Positions 54,801 through 62,200 of a stretch of DNA of 64,000 bases are shown here, in pieces. The notes beneath the pieces were generated by a model. It made no database searches. It was not told the origin of the DNA and saw only the letters and a program-made list of their open reading frames with translations. The stretch spans positions 1 through 64,000 of the forward strand of contig NZ_JAPQNS010000013.1 of NCBI RefSeq assembly GCF_028867935.1, given 5' to 3'. A program made the translations under genes and the position numbers. Positions within the stretch are counted from its first letter, which is position 1; each line of letters opens with the position of its first letter. Origin of the DNA: Flavobacterium sp. SUN052 (GTDB lineage Bacteria; Bacteroidota; Bacteroidia; Flavobacteriales; Flavobacteriaceae).

Positions 54801-55538
54801 ATGGAAAACGCGCTCGAAACGTCCGTCCTGGCTCCCGCCACCAACCTGCAAGCTCTGTTTCCTCACCTGTTCATCGACGTTACAGACGAGGATACGGGTG
54901 AGGTTTATTCCGAACCGCTTATCGCCTATGTGGAGGGTCAGCCACTAAGTTACCGCTTCGATGGAAAAACAGGCCGCTTCAATTTCAATGGGAAAGATGA
55001 TTTAGGTAAAGAGTTCTCTTTTCAGCCCATCTGCTGGCGGCAGTTCACAGGTAACCTGTTTGATCGAAAAGATAGTACACGCTGGGTAGAGTTCTATTTT
55101 GTAGATGAAAATCAATGTATCAGCACGATTTTATTCAACAATTCCAGTGAACTCAATTTCACAAAAGCCCTGAAAGACTTGGTGTATAGCCGTAAAAAGC
55201 TGGAAGAAATGCGCGTTACAGTCACGGCTGAAAAGCTGAGCTATGAAGTGTCCTTACCCGACGGCCAGGCGCAAAAAGGGGTTTACTACGCGGCTGTATT
55301 TAGTTTTAGCGAAGGAAATAAAGAAATGCGCATTCTAGGCCGCGATGTCTATCGAGCCTACTCAGTCTACACTGACCTGACTGCCAAAGCCACTAAAACA
55401 AACGTGCGTATTTCGATAGGTTATGCCAAAAGCTTGTTTGCAGAATCGCCGTTGGGCTTAATAGAATCGTCACCAGCCGCTGTCATTGAACAGCATGAAG
55501 GTGTACTGTTAACTGAGTCTGTTATTGTTAATGGTTAA
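54801..55538 (+). CDS. Plasmid protein of unknown function
   Basis: 245 residues, soluble and acidic, with no recognised domain. Visible pieces are an N-terminal DEDTGEVYSEPLIAYVEGQPLSYRFDGKTGRFNFNG segment and a C-terminal sheet-like half (VSLPDGQAQKGVYYAAVFSF). It is one of the genes under the three-part cassette and ends in a terminator with a T-run at 55547-55577. Confidence 0.65.
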   Translation: MENALETSVLAPATNLQALFPHLFIDVTDEDTGEVYSEPLIAYVEGQPLSYRFDGKTGRFNFNGKDDLGKEFSFQPICWRQFTGNLFDRKDSTRWVEFYFVDENQCISTILFNNSSELNFTKALKDLVYSRKKLEEMRVTVTAEKLSYEVSLPDGQAQKGVYYAAVFSFSEGNKEMRILGRDVYRAYSVYTDLTAKATKTNVRISIGYAKSLFAESPLGLIESSPAAVIEQHEGVLLTESVIVNG

Positions 55539-55546
55539 CTATCAGT

Positions 55547-55577
55547 GGGTTAGTGCTTGTTTTGAGAGCACTAACCC
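55547..55577 (+). terminator. Rho-independent terminator
   Basis: GGGTTAGTGC pairs with GCACTAACCC, followed by TACTTTTAT. Confidence 0.8.
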
Positions 55578-55743
55578 TACTTTTATATCGACTCGGTTTG
55601 TGATAGGCTAACTCCTGGCAGACAACTCTCGTTTAAATTGCAAGAAAAACTAACCCAAGCGTAGTACCTTTTTTACCTTACACTCTACTACGTAAGCGAT
55701 CAAGAAAGCAATAAAAGGACACCCTGTTCAGGGCAGCAATAAC

Positions 55744-55755
55744 AACCAAAGGGGT
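55744..55755 (+). repeat. Solo boundary box
   Basis: AACCAAAGGGGT preceded by a short CCCTG/CAGGG stem. No middle box or TAnnTTTG box stands at the cassette spacing. Confidence 0.7.
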
Positions 55756-55763
55756 TTGAAAAG

Positions 55764-55869
55764 AGGTCGGTCCCACACCGATCGTGGGGAAGGGAGAGAG
55801 TTGCCTGTCGGCCTCTACCCCTCCCCCACGACCGGCGACGGCCCTCCCATTGAACCATCAGACCGACCT
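55764..55869 (+). ncRNA. Candidate structured RNA (nested stems)
   Basis: The outer arms AGGTCGGTC (55764-55772) and GACCGACCT (55861-55869) are exact complements. Inside, CGTGGGG (55783-55789) pairs with CCCCACG (55824-55830), and GGG/CCC and AGAG/CTCT extend the helix. The region is GC-rich against an AT-rich surround and codes for nothing. The strand is assumed from its neighbours. Confidence 0.45.
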
Positions 55870-55924
55870 TTCACTCGTTACCTCGTTACCGGCCGGACTG
55901 TTTAGTAAGACCGGCTCTACCCCT

Positions 55925-56021
55925 AACCAAAGGGGTATTACTGAAGTGAAACAAGTGGATAAAATAAGGTAAGTGACTGAAAATAAGGGGTTAAACCAAT
56001 GGAATTGATTGGTTATTTTTA
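55925..56021 (+). promoter_or_regulatory. Three-part promoter cassette
   Basis: AACCAAAGGGGT at 55925-55936, TGGATAAAATAAG at 55956-55968 and TATTTTTA at 56014-56021. Spacings are 31 and 58 bp. The next frame begins at 56066. Confidence 0.65.
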
Positions 56022-56065
56022 TACAGTTATCAATTACGCTGTTCGCGCGGCCAATCCTTTCAATT

Positions 56066-56458
56066 ATGTTCTTACCCAGATTTCAATCGACCCTTACCCC
56101 CGCTCAATTTGCCACATTAATGTGCCATAAAACAACTGACGAGCAATTGGTTTTGTTGGCCTTACAGGATGGTAATGTATTTGTTATGGCTGATGATAAG
56201 CTACCGCACAGCCTGATGTAACACTGCACCAATATTCCACTTACTGTTGCCCCTAATAACTTTACCACAGAGCAATTCACGGCTTTTATGAAAGCCAGTG
56301 CAGACTTTTACCAATGGGCATACTACCTCGATGAGGAAGACTTTCAGAGACGCGCCATCGAAAGTATTTTACAGCGTGTTGACCCAAACACGATGCTCCC
56401 TTTTGCCATGTGCATCAAAAATGTGCAAACCCGGAGAACGGTCAAACAACCCGTATAA
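56066..56458 (+). pseudogene. Plasmid gene split by one in-frame TAA
   Basis: The first 51 codons (MFLPRFQSTLTPAQFATLMCHK...) end in a TAA at 56219-56221. The same frame then continues for 78 more codons (FTTEQFTAFMKASADFYQWAYYLDEEDFQRR... to VKQPV) without a shift. Both halves share the FT/LT-x-Q-F-x-x-x-M pattern at their starts, so they may be two copies of one small domain. It is either a nonsense-mutated gene or a pair of tandem genes, the second lacking a good start. No family is recognised. Confidence 0.5.
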
Positions 56459-56478
56459 GCCAACAAATAGCTGTATCA

Positions 56479-56832
56479 ATGGAAAAACACACGCTAACTT
56501 TTCGTGCATCAAATGGCTACCCCAGCCGTTGCCAGATTCAGATTTACCGCCAGACTCAACTAGTTATTGCCACCGATATGGACAAGGGTATGAGTGTAAC
56601 GAATGCCTGTGAGATCATTGCCAACCAGGTGGTTCAGCAATTCGGGGTTAAGCCACAGCAAATGTTCTTTATCGAAGAATACCGACCTGCCGGGCCAAAT
56701 CACACTACCGATTTGGTGCAGTTCGATTTTGCAGATGGAAAAGCTTTTACATGTCCCCGCTGGACTCATTTACCGGAGGAAGAATTTAAACGGATCATTC
56801 AACTAGCTGAAGAAGTGGAGAAAATGGTTTAA
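56479..56832 (+). CDS. Small plasmid protein of unknown function
   Basis: 117 residues. It starts MEKHTLTFRASNGYPSRCQIQIYRQTQLVIATD, then CEIIANQVVQQFGVKPQQMFFIEEYRP, VQFDFADG and a final helix EEFKRIIQLAEEVEKMV. It looks like a compact alpha/beta protein but matches no family I can name. The ATG at 56479 follows the preceding frame by 20 bp, so the two are probably co-transcribed. A hairpin and a cassette follow. Confidence 0.6.
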   Translation: MEKHTLTFRASNGYPSRCQIQIYRQTQLVIATDMDKGMSVTNACEIIANQVVQQFGVKPQQMFFIEEYRPAGPNHTTDLVQFDFADGKAFTCPRWTHLPEEEFKRIIQLAEEVEKMV

Positions 56833-56837
56833 AAAAG

Positions 56838-56858
56838 GAATCGGCAAGTAGCCGATTC
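56838..56858 (+). terminator. Hairpin
   Basis: GAATCGGC pairs with GCCGATTC around AAGTA, six bases after the stop, preceded by an A-run. The cassette begins eight bases later. Confidence 0.65.
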
Positions 56859-56865
56859 TTAACCG

Positions 56866-56961
56866 AACCAAAGGGGTAAGGAAAGTGGATCCAAGTGGGG
56901 GTTAAAAGTCTAACATACAGATAGTTGATTCGTGTGTTGCAGTCAATTGGTTGTATTTTTA
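56866..56961 (+). promoter_or_regulatory. Three-part promoter cassette
   Basis: AACCAAAGGGGT at 56866-56877, TGGGGGTTAAAAG at 56896-56908 and TATTTTTA at 56954-56961. Spacings are 30 and 58 bp. The gene starts at 56989. Confidence 0.7.
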
Positions 56962-56988
56962 TATCAGTTAACCAATTAACAAAACCCC

Positions 56989-57354
56989 ATGAAAATCAAC
57001 GCAATTCTGATTGATCCAACTCGCCAAATTGTCGAAGCTATCGAGATGGATAACTCGCTACAGGGCTTTTATGACGCTATCCACTGCGAACACATCGCTT
57101 CGTATGGCTCATTCATAAATGGCGATGTAGCCACTGGTGATGATGCCGCTTTGCTCCACGGTCCAACACCACTATTTTGGTTTGGTAAGTATCCCTTGCC
57201 ACTCGGTGGCCGCGTTGTTATAACCAGCGTTGACGACGAAGGGGACTGTCTCAGTGCCCAATCAACGGTCAACGAAATACGGGCCCTAATCCGCTTCGTA
57301 CCAAAAGACCAAAACGAAGTACTGTTTATGCAGTTCCACGCGCATTTGTGCTAA
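56989..57354 (+). CDS. DUF3846-like plasmid protein
   Basis: 121 residues starting MKINAILIDPTRQIVEAIEMDNSLQGFYDAI. This start and the later PLPLGGRVVITSVDDEGD resemble the DUF3846 group of small plasmid and phage proteins. No catalytic residues are apparent. It has its own promoter cassette and a hairpin after the stop, so it is a one-gene unit. The family match is tentative. Confidence 0.55.
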   Translation: MKINAILIDPTRQIVEAIEMDNSLQGFYDAIHCEHIASYGSFINGDVATGDDAALLHGPTPLFWFGKYPLPLGGRVVITSVDDEGDCLSAQSTVNEIRALIRFVPKDQNEVLFMQFHAHLC

Positions 57355-57359
57355 AAAAG

Positions 57360-57382
57360 AACCGGCCTGTTAAGAGCCGGTT
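57360..57382 (+). terminator. Hairpin
   Basis: AACCGGC pairs with GCCGGTT, six bases after the stop and followed by a solo boundary box. Confidence 0.65.
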
Positions 57383-57387
57383 TAAAG

Positions 57388-57399
57388 AACCAAAGGGGT
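57388..57399 (+). repeat. Solo boundary box
   Basis: AACCAAAGGGGT lies between two convergent genes, right after a hairpin, with no plus-strand gene downstream for over 2 kb. Confidence 0.75.
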
Positions 57400-57411
57400 A
57401 TCAAAAACTCC

Positions 57412-58326
57412 TTATGTAAACGCAGGCTCTACCTCATCCATCTGCGCTTCCGTGTAAACCTCTGCCTGCACCATCCCTCCCTGCTCTTCACTGGTCGCTT
57501 CCTTGTCTAGAAGCATCAGTAGCTGTTCCTGCACATCAATAGTCTCGCCCGCAATCAACTCTCCAAAGATTACGTAGAAAGCGCGTTCTGGCGCTTCTTT
57601 CTGGTGAACCATTGCCTGCTCATAATATGTACGGAAGAGCTTCACATAAGCCTCAAAATCAAGTCCAGCAGCAAGCTTCATGAGTTGTTCAGTTTTACGT
57701 TTCCGACTGAGAACTTTTTCATCGGATTCGGCTTGCAAGTCCATCAGGGTTCTTTGTTGCTCGAGGATAGGCTCTATAGTGTCTTCCGGTCTTGCGTCAA
57801 TACCGCTACCCATTATTGGCGGAAACACTACAATCGATACCTGGCGCGGTTGGTATAGGGCGAAGTCTGCTTGATCATCATCTTGGGCAAAATCAGGATT
57901 AACAGTAGAGGTATCGGGTGCGTCAGCGGGTATTGTGGTTTGAGCTGCTGGCGCTGGTACTTGCTGAGTTCGGTTTGTCGAATCTAATCCGAGGGGTACA
58001 TCTATATCGGGTACCCCCTGCTCCAGTGCCGGGGCCAACATATCTGGCGCTAGCTCTCTACGAGTCCCCCTACCCTTCTCGATAGGTACCGAGATAGCCA
58101 GTTCCTGATCAGAAAGTGTAGAAGGAGGAATAAGGGGTATTGGATTATCGCCGGGTTTGAAAAATGAGAAAGGCGTTGGTTCAGGCCGGGTAGCTCGTTT
58201 GGCATTGCCGACACTTGTGTCGATCTGGAGCTTGGTCATGACGAAAAATGCCCAGAGCACCATCACTACTATTGAAAGCGTGATGTAAGAACTGAGCGGT
58301 ATGGAGAAAAGCAAAAAAGTCAGCAT
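57412..58326 (-). CDS. Membrane-anchored protein of the ParA operon
   Basis: 304 residues. One or two N-terminal membrane helices (MLTFLLFSIPLSSYITLSIVVMVLWAFFVM) are followed by a long Pro/Ala-rich, low-complexity stretch (about 60-190) and a charged helical C-terminus (KRKTEQLMKLAAGLDFEAYVKLFRTYYEQ). No family is recognised. The ATG at 58326 lies 11 bp after the preceding stop; an ATG at 58368 would overlap that gene. It is the third gene of the ParA operon and might tether the system to the membrane, which is speculation. Confidence 0.6.
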   Translation of the reverse strand: MLTFLLFSIPLSSYITLSIVVMVLWAFFVMTKLQIDTSVGNAKRATRPEPTPFSFFKPGDNPIPLIPPSTLSDQELAISVPIEKGRGTRRELAPDMLAPALEQGVPDIDVPLGLDSTNRTQQVPAPAAQTTIPADAPDTSTVNPDFAQDDDQADFALYQPRQVSIVVFPPIMGSGIDARPEDTIEPILEQQRTLMDLQAESDEKVLSRKRKTEQLMKLAAGLDFEAYVKLFRTYYEQAMVHQKEAPERAFYVIFGELIAGETIDVQEQLLMLLDKEATSEEQGGMVQAEVYTEAQMDEVEPAFT

Positions 58327-58336
58327 TGGCTTGGGA

Positions 58337-58837
58337 CTAATCAGGTAAATCGGTTTTGAAATGGTCAATTAGTTGGTTCATCAAGTCGGGATTTTGGCGG
58401 GCCAACTCGTGCAGTTTTTCAAAGTATTTGGGAAAGGACACGTTCCGCCGACCACTTTTGTAGGCAATAAAATTCAGCGTTTTTTCCATCTGTCGATAGG
58501 TTATCCGGCTAAACTGAATAGAACGGGTAATCTTATCGTCGCTAGCCTTACAGGTACTCTTGAGGGGATTAGTAGCTTGTTTGACGCCGTTTCGCGTTAA
58601 TTCCACTGCTGACTCTGTTTCTATCGCTGATTCTTTGGTTGAGGGGTTTGGTGGCTTATCAGCTATAGCATTGGGGTGATCTTCTATACTTGCCTTATCG
58701 CGCATAAACCGCGTTCGTTTTTCGATAGCTTCCCGGTCTCCCAATGGCGAGTTATTCCGTTCATCCGGGCCATTAACAGTGGGTGCGTCACGGTTTAGCA
58801 AGTCATATAGCGTCAGAGTTGGTTTCGTTGCGGCCAT
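58337..58837 (-). CDS. Putative ParA partner protein
   Basis: 166 residues, hydrophilic, with a disordered N-terminal half and a basic helical C-terminus (ITRSIQFSRITYRQMEKTLNFIAYKSGRRNVSFPKYFEKLHELARQNPDLMNQLIDHF). The layout, a flexible arm plus a small DNA-binding-like domain, and the 7-bp gap after parA fit a centromere-binding partner. It bears some resemblance to DUF3408 proteins of Bacteroides mobile elements. The assignment is by position. Confidence 0.5.
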   Translation of the reverse strand: MAATKPTLTLYDLLNRDAPTVNGPDERNNSPLGDREAIEKRTRFMRDKASIEDHPNAIADKPPNPSTKESAIETESAVELTRNGVKQATNPLKSTCKASDDKITRSIQFSRITYRQMEKTLNFIAYKSGRRNVSFPKYFEKLHELARQNPDLMNQLIDHFKTDLPD

Positions 58838-58844
58838 ATCCTAA

Positions 58845-59696
58845 TCAGGCTGTTTGGCTGGTTATAGCGGGTTCGCAGAGCCGTAGAATCTCGTCCGCCA
58901 AACGGACTACAGTGCCGGCGTATTTGCTACCGCAACGAGGGTCCGACTTTATTGCCACCGGATTAGAGAGTGTTGTCAACATTTTATTCTGGTCGAACCC
59001 TGCATCAGCATCCTGCAAGCGGGCTTTCAGAAAAGCGACGGGCGTGTTGATCTCGGCGAAGTAGCTACCAATCGTCTCCTCGATCAGTTGCGCCTTTTTG
59101 TCGTAGAAGAACTTGTACTTGTTCCAAAGGCAACGGATTTGGGTTGTTTGCCCTAACTCGCCTTCGTTGATACTGTCGATCAGCATCAGGCAGTAATCAG
59201 TTGAGTGCCGTATATCAATGTTCTGGGTTGTGAACGGTACCAGCACCAGATGACACTTGGCCAGCATGTCCACGATGCGCCTATCGTATACGCCCCCAAG
59301 ATCCAGAAAGACGTAATCAAAATCAACGTTGGCGGTGAAGTCAACTTGCTGGAGCGTGGCCGCTGAGGCCCGCAAAACTGGATAAAAATCAGCGGGGCTT
59401 ATCTGGTGCTCGACGTTGAACCGCAACCGTTCTGTCATTGCCTTTTCAAAGGGCGTGTTGGCCATCGTCTCCAAACCGGCTGGTGTGTGGCCACTCTCGG
59501 TGAGTTTGACCAAACGTTCGTAAAGCGACAATTCATTTTCCCGGATTCCACTGATGGAATATTGCGGATCATCAGCATCGACAACCAACACCCGTTTTCG
59601 ATTTACGTACTGGAGATAGGAGGCTAAAATTGTGGTGATAGTCGATTTGCCGGAACCACCCTTCATGGTATGGACAGCAATTATAATAGCAGGCAT
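58845..59696 (-). CDS. ParA-family partition ATPase
   Basis: 283 residues. It starts PAIIIAVHTMKGGSGKSTITTILASYLQ with the deviant Walker A (KGGSGKS, residues 12-18), then VLVVDADDPQYSISG (A'), and FDYVFLDLGGVYDRRIVDML (Walker B). ParA proteins bind DNA with ATP and move plasmid copies to daughter cells. There is no N-terminal helix-turn-helix, so control of the operon would fall to the partner protein. An AT-rich palindrome overlaps its promoter. Confidence 0.9.
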   Translation of the reverse strand: MPAIIIAVHTMKGGSGKSTITTILASYLQYVNRKRVLVVDADDPQYSISGIRENELSLYERLVKLTESGHTPAGLETMANTPFEKAMTERLRFNVEHQISPADFYPVLRASAATLQQVDFTANVDFDYVFLDLGGVYDRRIVDMLAKCHLVLVPFTTQNIDIRHSTDYCLMLIDSINEGELGQTTQIRCLWNKYKFFYDKKAQLIEETIGSYFAEINTPVAFLKARLQDADAGFDQNKMLTTLSNPVAIKSDPRCGSKYAGTVVRLADEILRLCEPAITSQTA

Positions 59697-59712
59697 AAAG
59701 CATAGTTTTATA

Positions 59713-59739
59713 CAAAAATAAATAATATTATTATTTTTG
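59713..59739 (-). promoter_or_regulatory. AT-rich palindromic operator over the parA promoter
   Basis: A 27-bp near-palindrome with arms CAAAAATAA and TTATTTTTG around TAATATTA. On the minus strand it contains TATTTTTG, a TAnnTTTG box 17-24 bp before the parA start. Its core matches the centre of the 84-bp palindrome near rep. Confidence 0.6.
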
Positions 59740-60003
59740 AAACTATTCTACCAATGGTATGTATCGAATGGTTGGTATTTGTAGTACCACTGACACCGGT
59801 GGATGCATGGGTTCTATTGGTTCAGAAGGTACTTTAAGTACTCTTCATAGCATTAGTACGATTGGTAGACTTACTCAGAACGGCTCGGAGCAAGCTATGT
59901 TTTTGTGATACAGAAAGGTCAAATGCAGCGCGTGTTATCAATAATTATGGTAGTAAGTTGATGATTATCGCTACGTTTTCAGTATAAAAAATAATTTTAT
60001 AAA
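59740..60003. other. Non-coding region with possible transfer origin
   Basis: 264 bp between parA and the mobilisation genes. It contains several small inverted repeats (TACCA-A-TGGTA, CACCGGTG, GGTACTTTAAGTAC). Transfer origins usually lie just upstream of relaxase operons, so oriT is expected here; no nick site can be named. Confidence 0.4.
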
Positions 60004-60525
60004 ATGACTAAATCGTTTAAAAAAGGTCGTCCGAAGAAAGCAGATGCTGACCGCCGTGACCATTGGTTACCACCGATTCGTATGACCGCCGATGAACGAA
60101 AGACCTTATACGATCAGGCGGGCCGGCTCAACCTGAAGCCGCAGCAATACGCTCGCGCCAAACTGTTCGAATCACCTTTATACTTGCCACAGTTCAGGAA
60201 ATTACCAACCGACGTTCAAAAGATGCTGACCGATTTATTGAAGCTATCAGGGCTGCTAATGCACCTAAGTCATAGAGTAGCCGATAACGACCTATATGCC
60301 GATAGAATCCAACATTCAGCACTTGAAATGGCGGACATTGTCGCTCGCAGCCGGGCCTTTGTTCGGGAGCGACTGACCGATTATGCGGGTGAAGTGCAAC
60401 GGCAACGGGTCGTAAACCAGCTCCGCACCATTATGCAACAATTGAATGCCGCTACGGTACCTTCTGACGAGCAACTGACCCTCATCAGTCAATTGCATGA
60501 AGTCGTAACCTACCTTGATACATAA
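60004..60525 (+). CDS. MobC-like relaxosome accessory protein
   Basis: 173 residues. The basic N-terminus (MTKSFKKGRPKKADADRRDHWLPPIRMTADERKTLYDQAGRLNLKPQQYAR) is the short ribbon-helix-helix pattern of plasmid mobilisation proteins, and the rest is helical. Such proteins bind the transfer origin and help the relaxase nick it. It precedes the relaxase gene with a 6-bp gap, forming a two-gene operon. Confidence 0.75.
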   Translation: MTKSFKKGRPKKADADRRDHWLPPIRMTADERKTLYDQAGRLNLKPQQYARAKLFESPLYLPQFRKLPTDVQKMLTDLLKLSGLLMHLSHRVADNDLYADRIQHSALEMADIVARSRAFVRERLTDYAGEVQRQRVVNQLRTIMQQLNAATVPSDEQLTLISQLHEVVTYLDT

Positions 60526-60531
60526 CCAGCT

Positions 60532-61749
60532 ATGATTGGAAAGACTGCTAAGTTTGGGGCTAGTTTCCTTGGTGCAATGGAATACTGTTACTACGCCGTT
60601 CAGCCCAATCGGAGCCTAAACAAGACGCAGGTACGGGGCGAGTTACTGTATTACCAGCATGTAGCTCCCGGTTTGCTAGCTGATTCAAATATGGCTAACA
60701 CACCCAGTGGCGAACGGTTGCACATCGAAGCCATTGCCCGTCAATTTACCGAAGTGGCTCACCGAAACGAGCGTATTGAAAAACCGGTTTGGCATCAGGT
60801 ATTTTCGTTCCCAATTGAGAAAGCAGCACCAAATAATATGGTCAGCCGTTCGACGATGGTGCGTATTGCTCAGGACTTCGCTGAGGCCTTTAGATTGGTC
60901 AATAACCCAATGGTTGTATTTCGACACTCCGAAAAAGACCATGACCATTTCCATATCATTGCCAGTCGCGTTGACCTCGACGGTAAAAACTCTGCGCTAT
61001 CAATCCATAACTTCCGTCGTATCGGTCAATTCTGCCGTGAAATGGAGACGAAGTACAACCTCACTCCTACCCCGCCGATGCTATCATTGCAACCGGCAAT
61101 GGTTGAGCTTGACCTGGCACAGAAGGGGATTCGTGAAACAACGATCGCCCATATACCAGCTGAAAATCATATGGGCTACCCCGCTCGACGCAGCTTTACC
61201 GCAGACCATCTAACCTTGCGGCAGGCCATTGACCGCTTAGTGATTACATCCCGTAATCTGGAGGATTTTTGTAATCAGTTAGCGGCTAATAGCCCCTACT
61301 ACGTGTTGTTCGTTCCGTACACCGATGTATGTGGCCAAAAGCGAGAGGGTATTTCGTATGGCTTGCAAGCAGATAGAACCAAGATGTCAATACCTGGGTA
61401 CGCCTTGGGAAGGGATTATGTATTTGGTAATATTGTTCAGCGTATCGACACTGCTGGGCGTACCAATTCACTTACATTTGGTCATAATCCGGTGCCATCA
61501 ACCGCTAAGAGCAGTCGTCAGAACGGTGAGAATAAACCGGTAGAAACCGTGAGCGAGTTGGCCATCTCGCTTCCCTTTGCTGGTACAGCAGCAAGGCATG
61601 AATCTGACATTGAACGTGACATTGCTCGACTTAGCCGCAGTCTCCAGGAAACGACCTCGAAACAACCAGAGCAGGCAGCTGCAAAACCGACCAAAGGGGT
61701 ATTGCCGAAACCTTCCGTACGCAAGTCCAAACGCCGAAAGGGGTTGTAA
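60532..61749 (+). CDS. Relaxase (MobA-type mobilisation nuclease)
   Basis: 405 residues. The metal-binding triad is in VVFRHSEKDHDHFHIIASRVD (H132, H139, H141: HUH type). Candidate nucleophile tyrosines lie near the start (EYCYYAVQ, residues 17-24), and the WHQVFSFP segment is typical of Bacteroides-type mobilisation proteins. It nicks one strand at oriT and leads it into the recipient. No type IV secretion genes are in the window, so it would need a helper. The last codons contain one AACCAAAGGGGT-like box and overlap the next cassette. Confidence 0.85.
   Translation: MIGKTAKFGASFLGAMEYCYYAVQPNRSLNKTQVRGELLYYQHVAPGLLADSNMANTPSGERLHIEAIARQFTEVAHRNERIEKPVWHQVFSFPIEKAAPNNMVSRSTMVRIAQDFAEAFRLVNNPMVVFRHSEKDHDHFHIIASRVDLDGKNSALSIHNFRRIGQFCREMETKYNLTPTPPMLSLQPAMVELDLAQKGIRETTIAHIPAENHMGYPARRSFTADHLTLRQAIDRLVITSRNLEDFCNQLAANSPYYVLFVPYTDVCGQKREGISYGLQADRTKMSIPGYALGRDYVFGNIVQRIDTAGRTNSLTFGHNPVPSTAKSSRQNGENKPVETVSELAISLPFAGTAARHESDIERDIARLSRSLQETTSKQPEQAAAKPTKGVLPKPSVRKSKRRKGL
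61690..61700 (+). repeat. Boundary box inside the relaxase gene
   Basis: ACCAAAGGGGT occurs within the coding end of the relaxase gene (residues T-K-G-V), 43 bp before the diverged cassette copy at 61733. It may be a duplicate of that box. Confidence 0.6.
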
Positions 61750-61830
61750 AAAAGGTGTACCAAGTGGGAAAGAAAAGACTAGCCTATTGCTGTTTAGCCC
61801 TGTAAATCGTGCCGGAATAAGGTAGTTTTG
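61733..61830 (+). promoter_or_regulatory. Three-part promoter cassette
   Basis: GCCGAAAGGGGT at 61733-61744, TGGGAAAGAAAAG at 61765-61777 and TAGTTTTG at 61823-61830. Spacings are 32 and 58 bp. The first box overlaps the end of the relaxase gene. The next gene starts at 61858. Confidence 0.7.
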
Positions 61831-61857
61831 TTCTAGCGTCACTCAGCCCCTACTACT

Positions 61858-62154
61858 ATGAATATCCAGCCGGCCTCTCCCCTATTGTCCACCTCCAAAA
61901 CGCTTAAAGTAATTGCTGAGTCATCGGGCCTGGTGTTGCTGTTCGTTCATCAGGACAGTATCGACCTATACGAAGTTTATAACGCCGACGGGGAGTTTAT
62001 CTACCTCAGCGTTGCCGAGCAGTTCGATGATCACGCCCGTTGGTGTAACCGTACCGATGCCGAGCAGGATGCCATGATGGTGCTGGCTCTGGACGAGTAC
62101 TACGGTACAATGTGCTGGGATGAGGACGTGACCATTCCTATCTTGCCCGCGTGA
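61858..62154 (+). CDS. Small acidic plasmid protein of unknown function
   Basis: 98 residues, acidic (SIDLYEVYNADGEFIYLSVAEQFDDHARWCNRTDAEQDAMMVLALDEYYG). No family is recognised. The net negative charge and small size recall DNA mimics, but that is only a thought. It has its own three-part promoter cassette and ends before the 11-bp repeats. Confidence 0.6.
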   Translation: MNIQPASPLLSTSKTLKVIAESSGLVLLFVHQDSIDLYEVYNADGEFIYLSVAEQFDDHARWCNRTDAEQDAMMVLALDEYYGTMCWDEDVTIPILPA

Positions 62155-62200
62155 AAGGCCTTAGCTGACTTGTACGCTGACTTATACAATAACTTGTACA

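Larger units (their letters stand above)
55539..56065. other. 527-bp non-coding region with structured DNA
   Basis: It holds the terminator at 55547, two AACCAAAGGGGT boxes, the nested inverted repeats at 55764-55869, a further GCCGG/CCGGC stem near 55889-55912, and the cassette driving the next gene. The small frames here look like chance. Confidence 0.6.

Noticed and set aside
54575..54901. 108-codon frame across the cassette at 54664
   Set aside because: It overlaps a better-supported gene at 54801 in another frame and runs through the promoter boxes.
55784..55972. 62-codon frame in the structured region
   Set aside because: It is made of the inverted-repeat arms; composition is Pro/Ser-rich and it has no support.
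59740..60003. Naming a definite oriT nick site
   Set aside because: Several small inverted repeats exist, but none matches a known nick sequence well enough.
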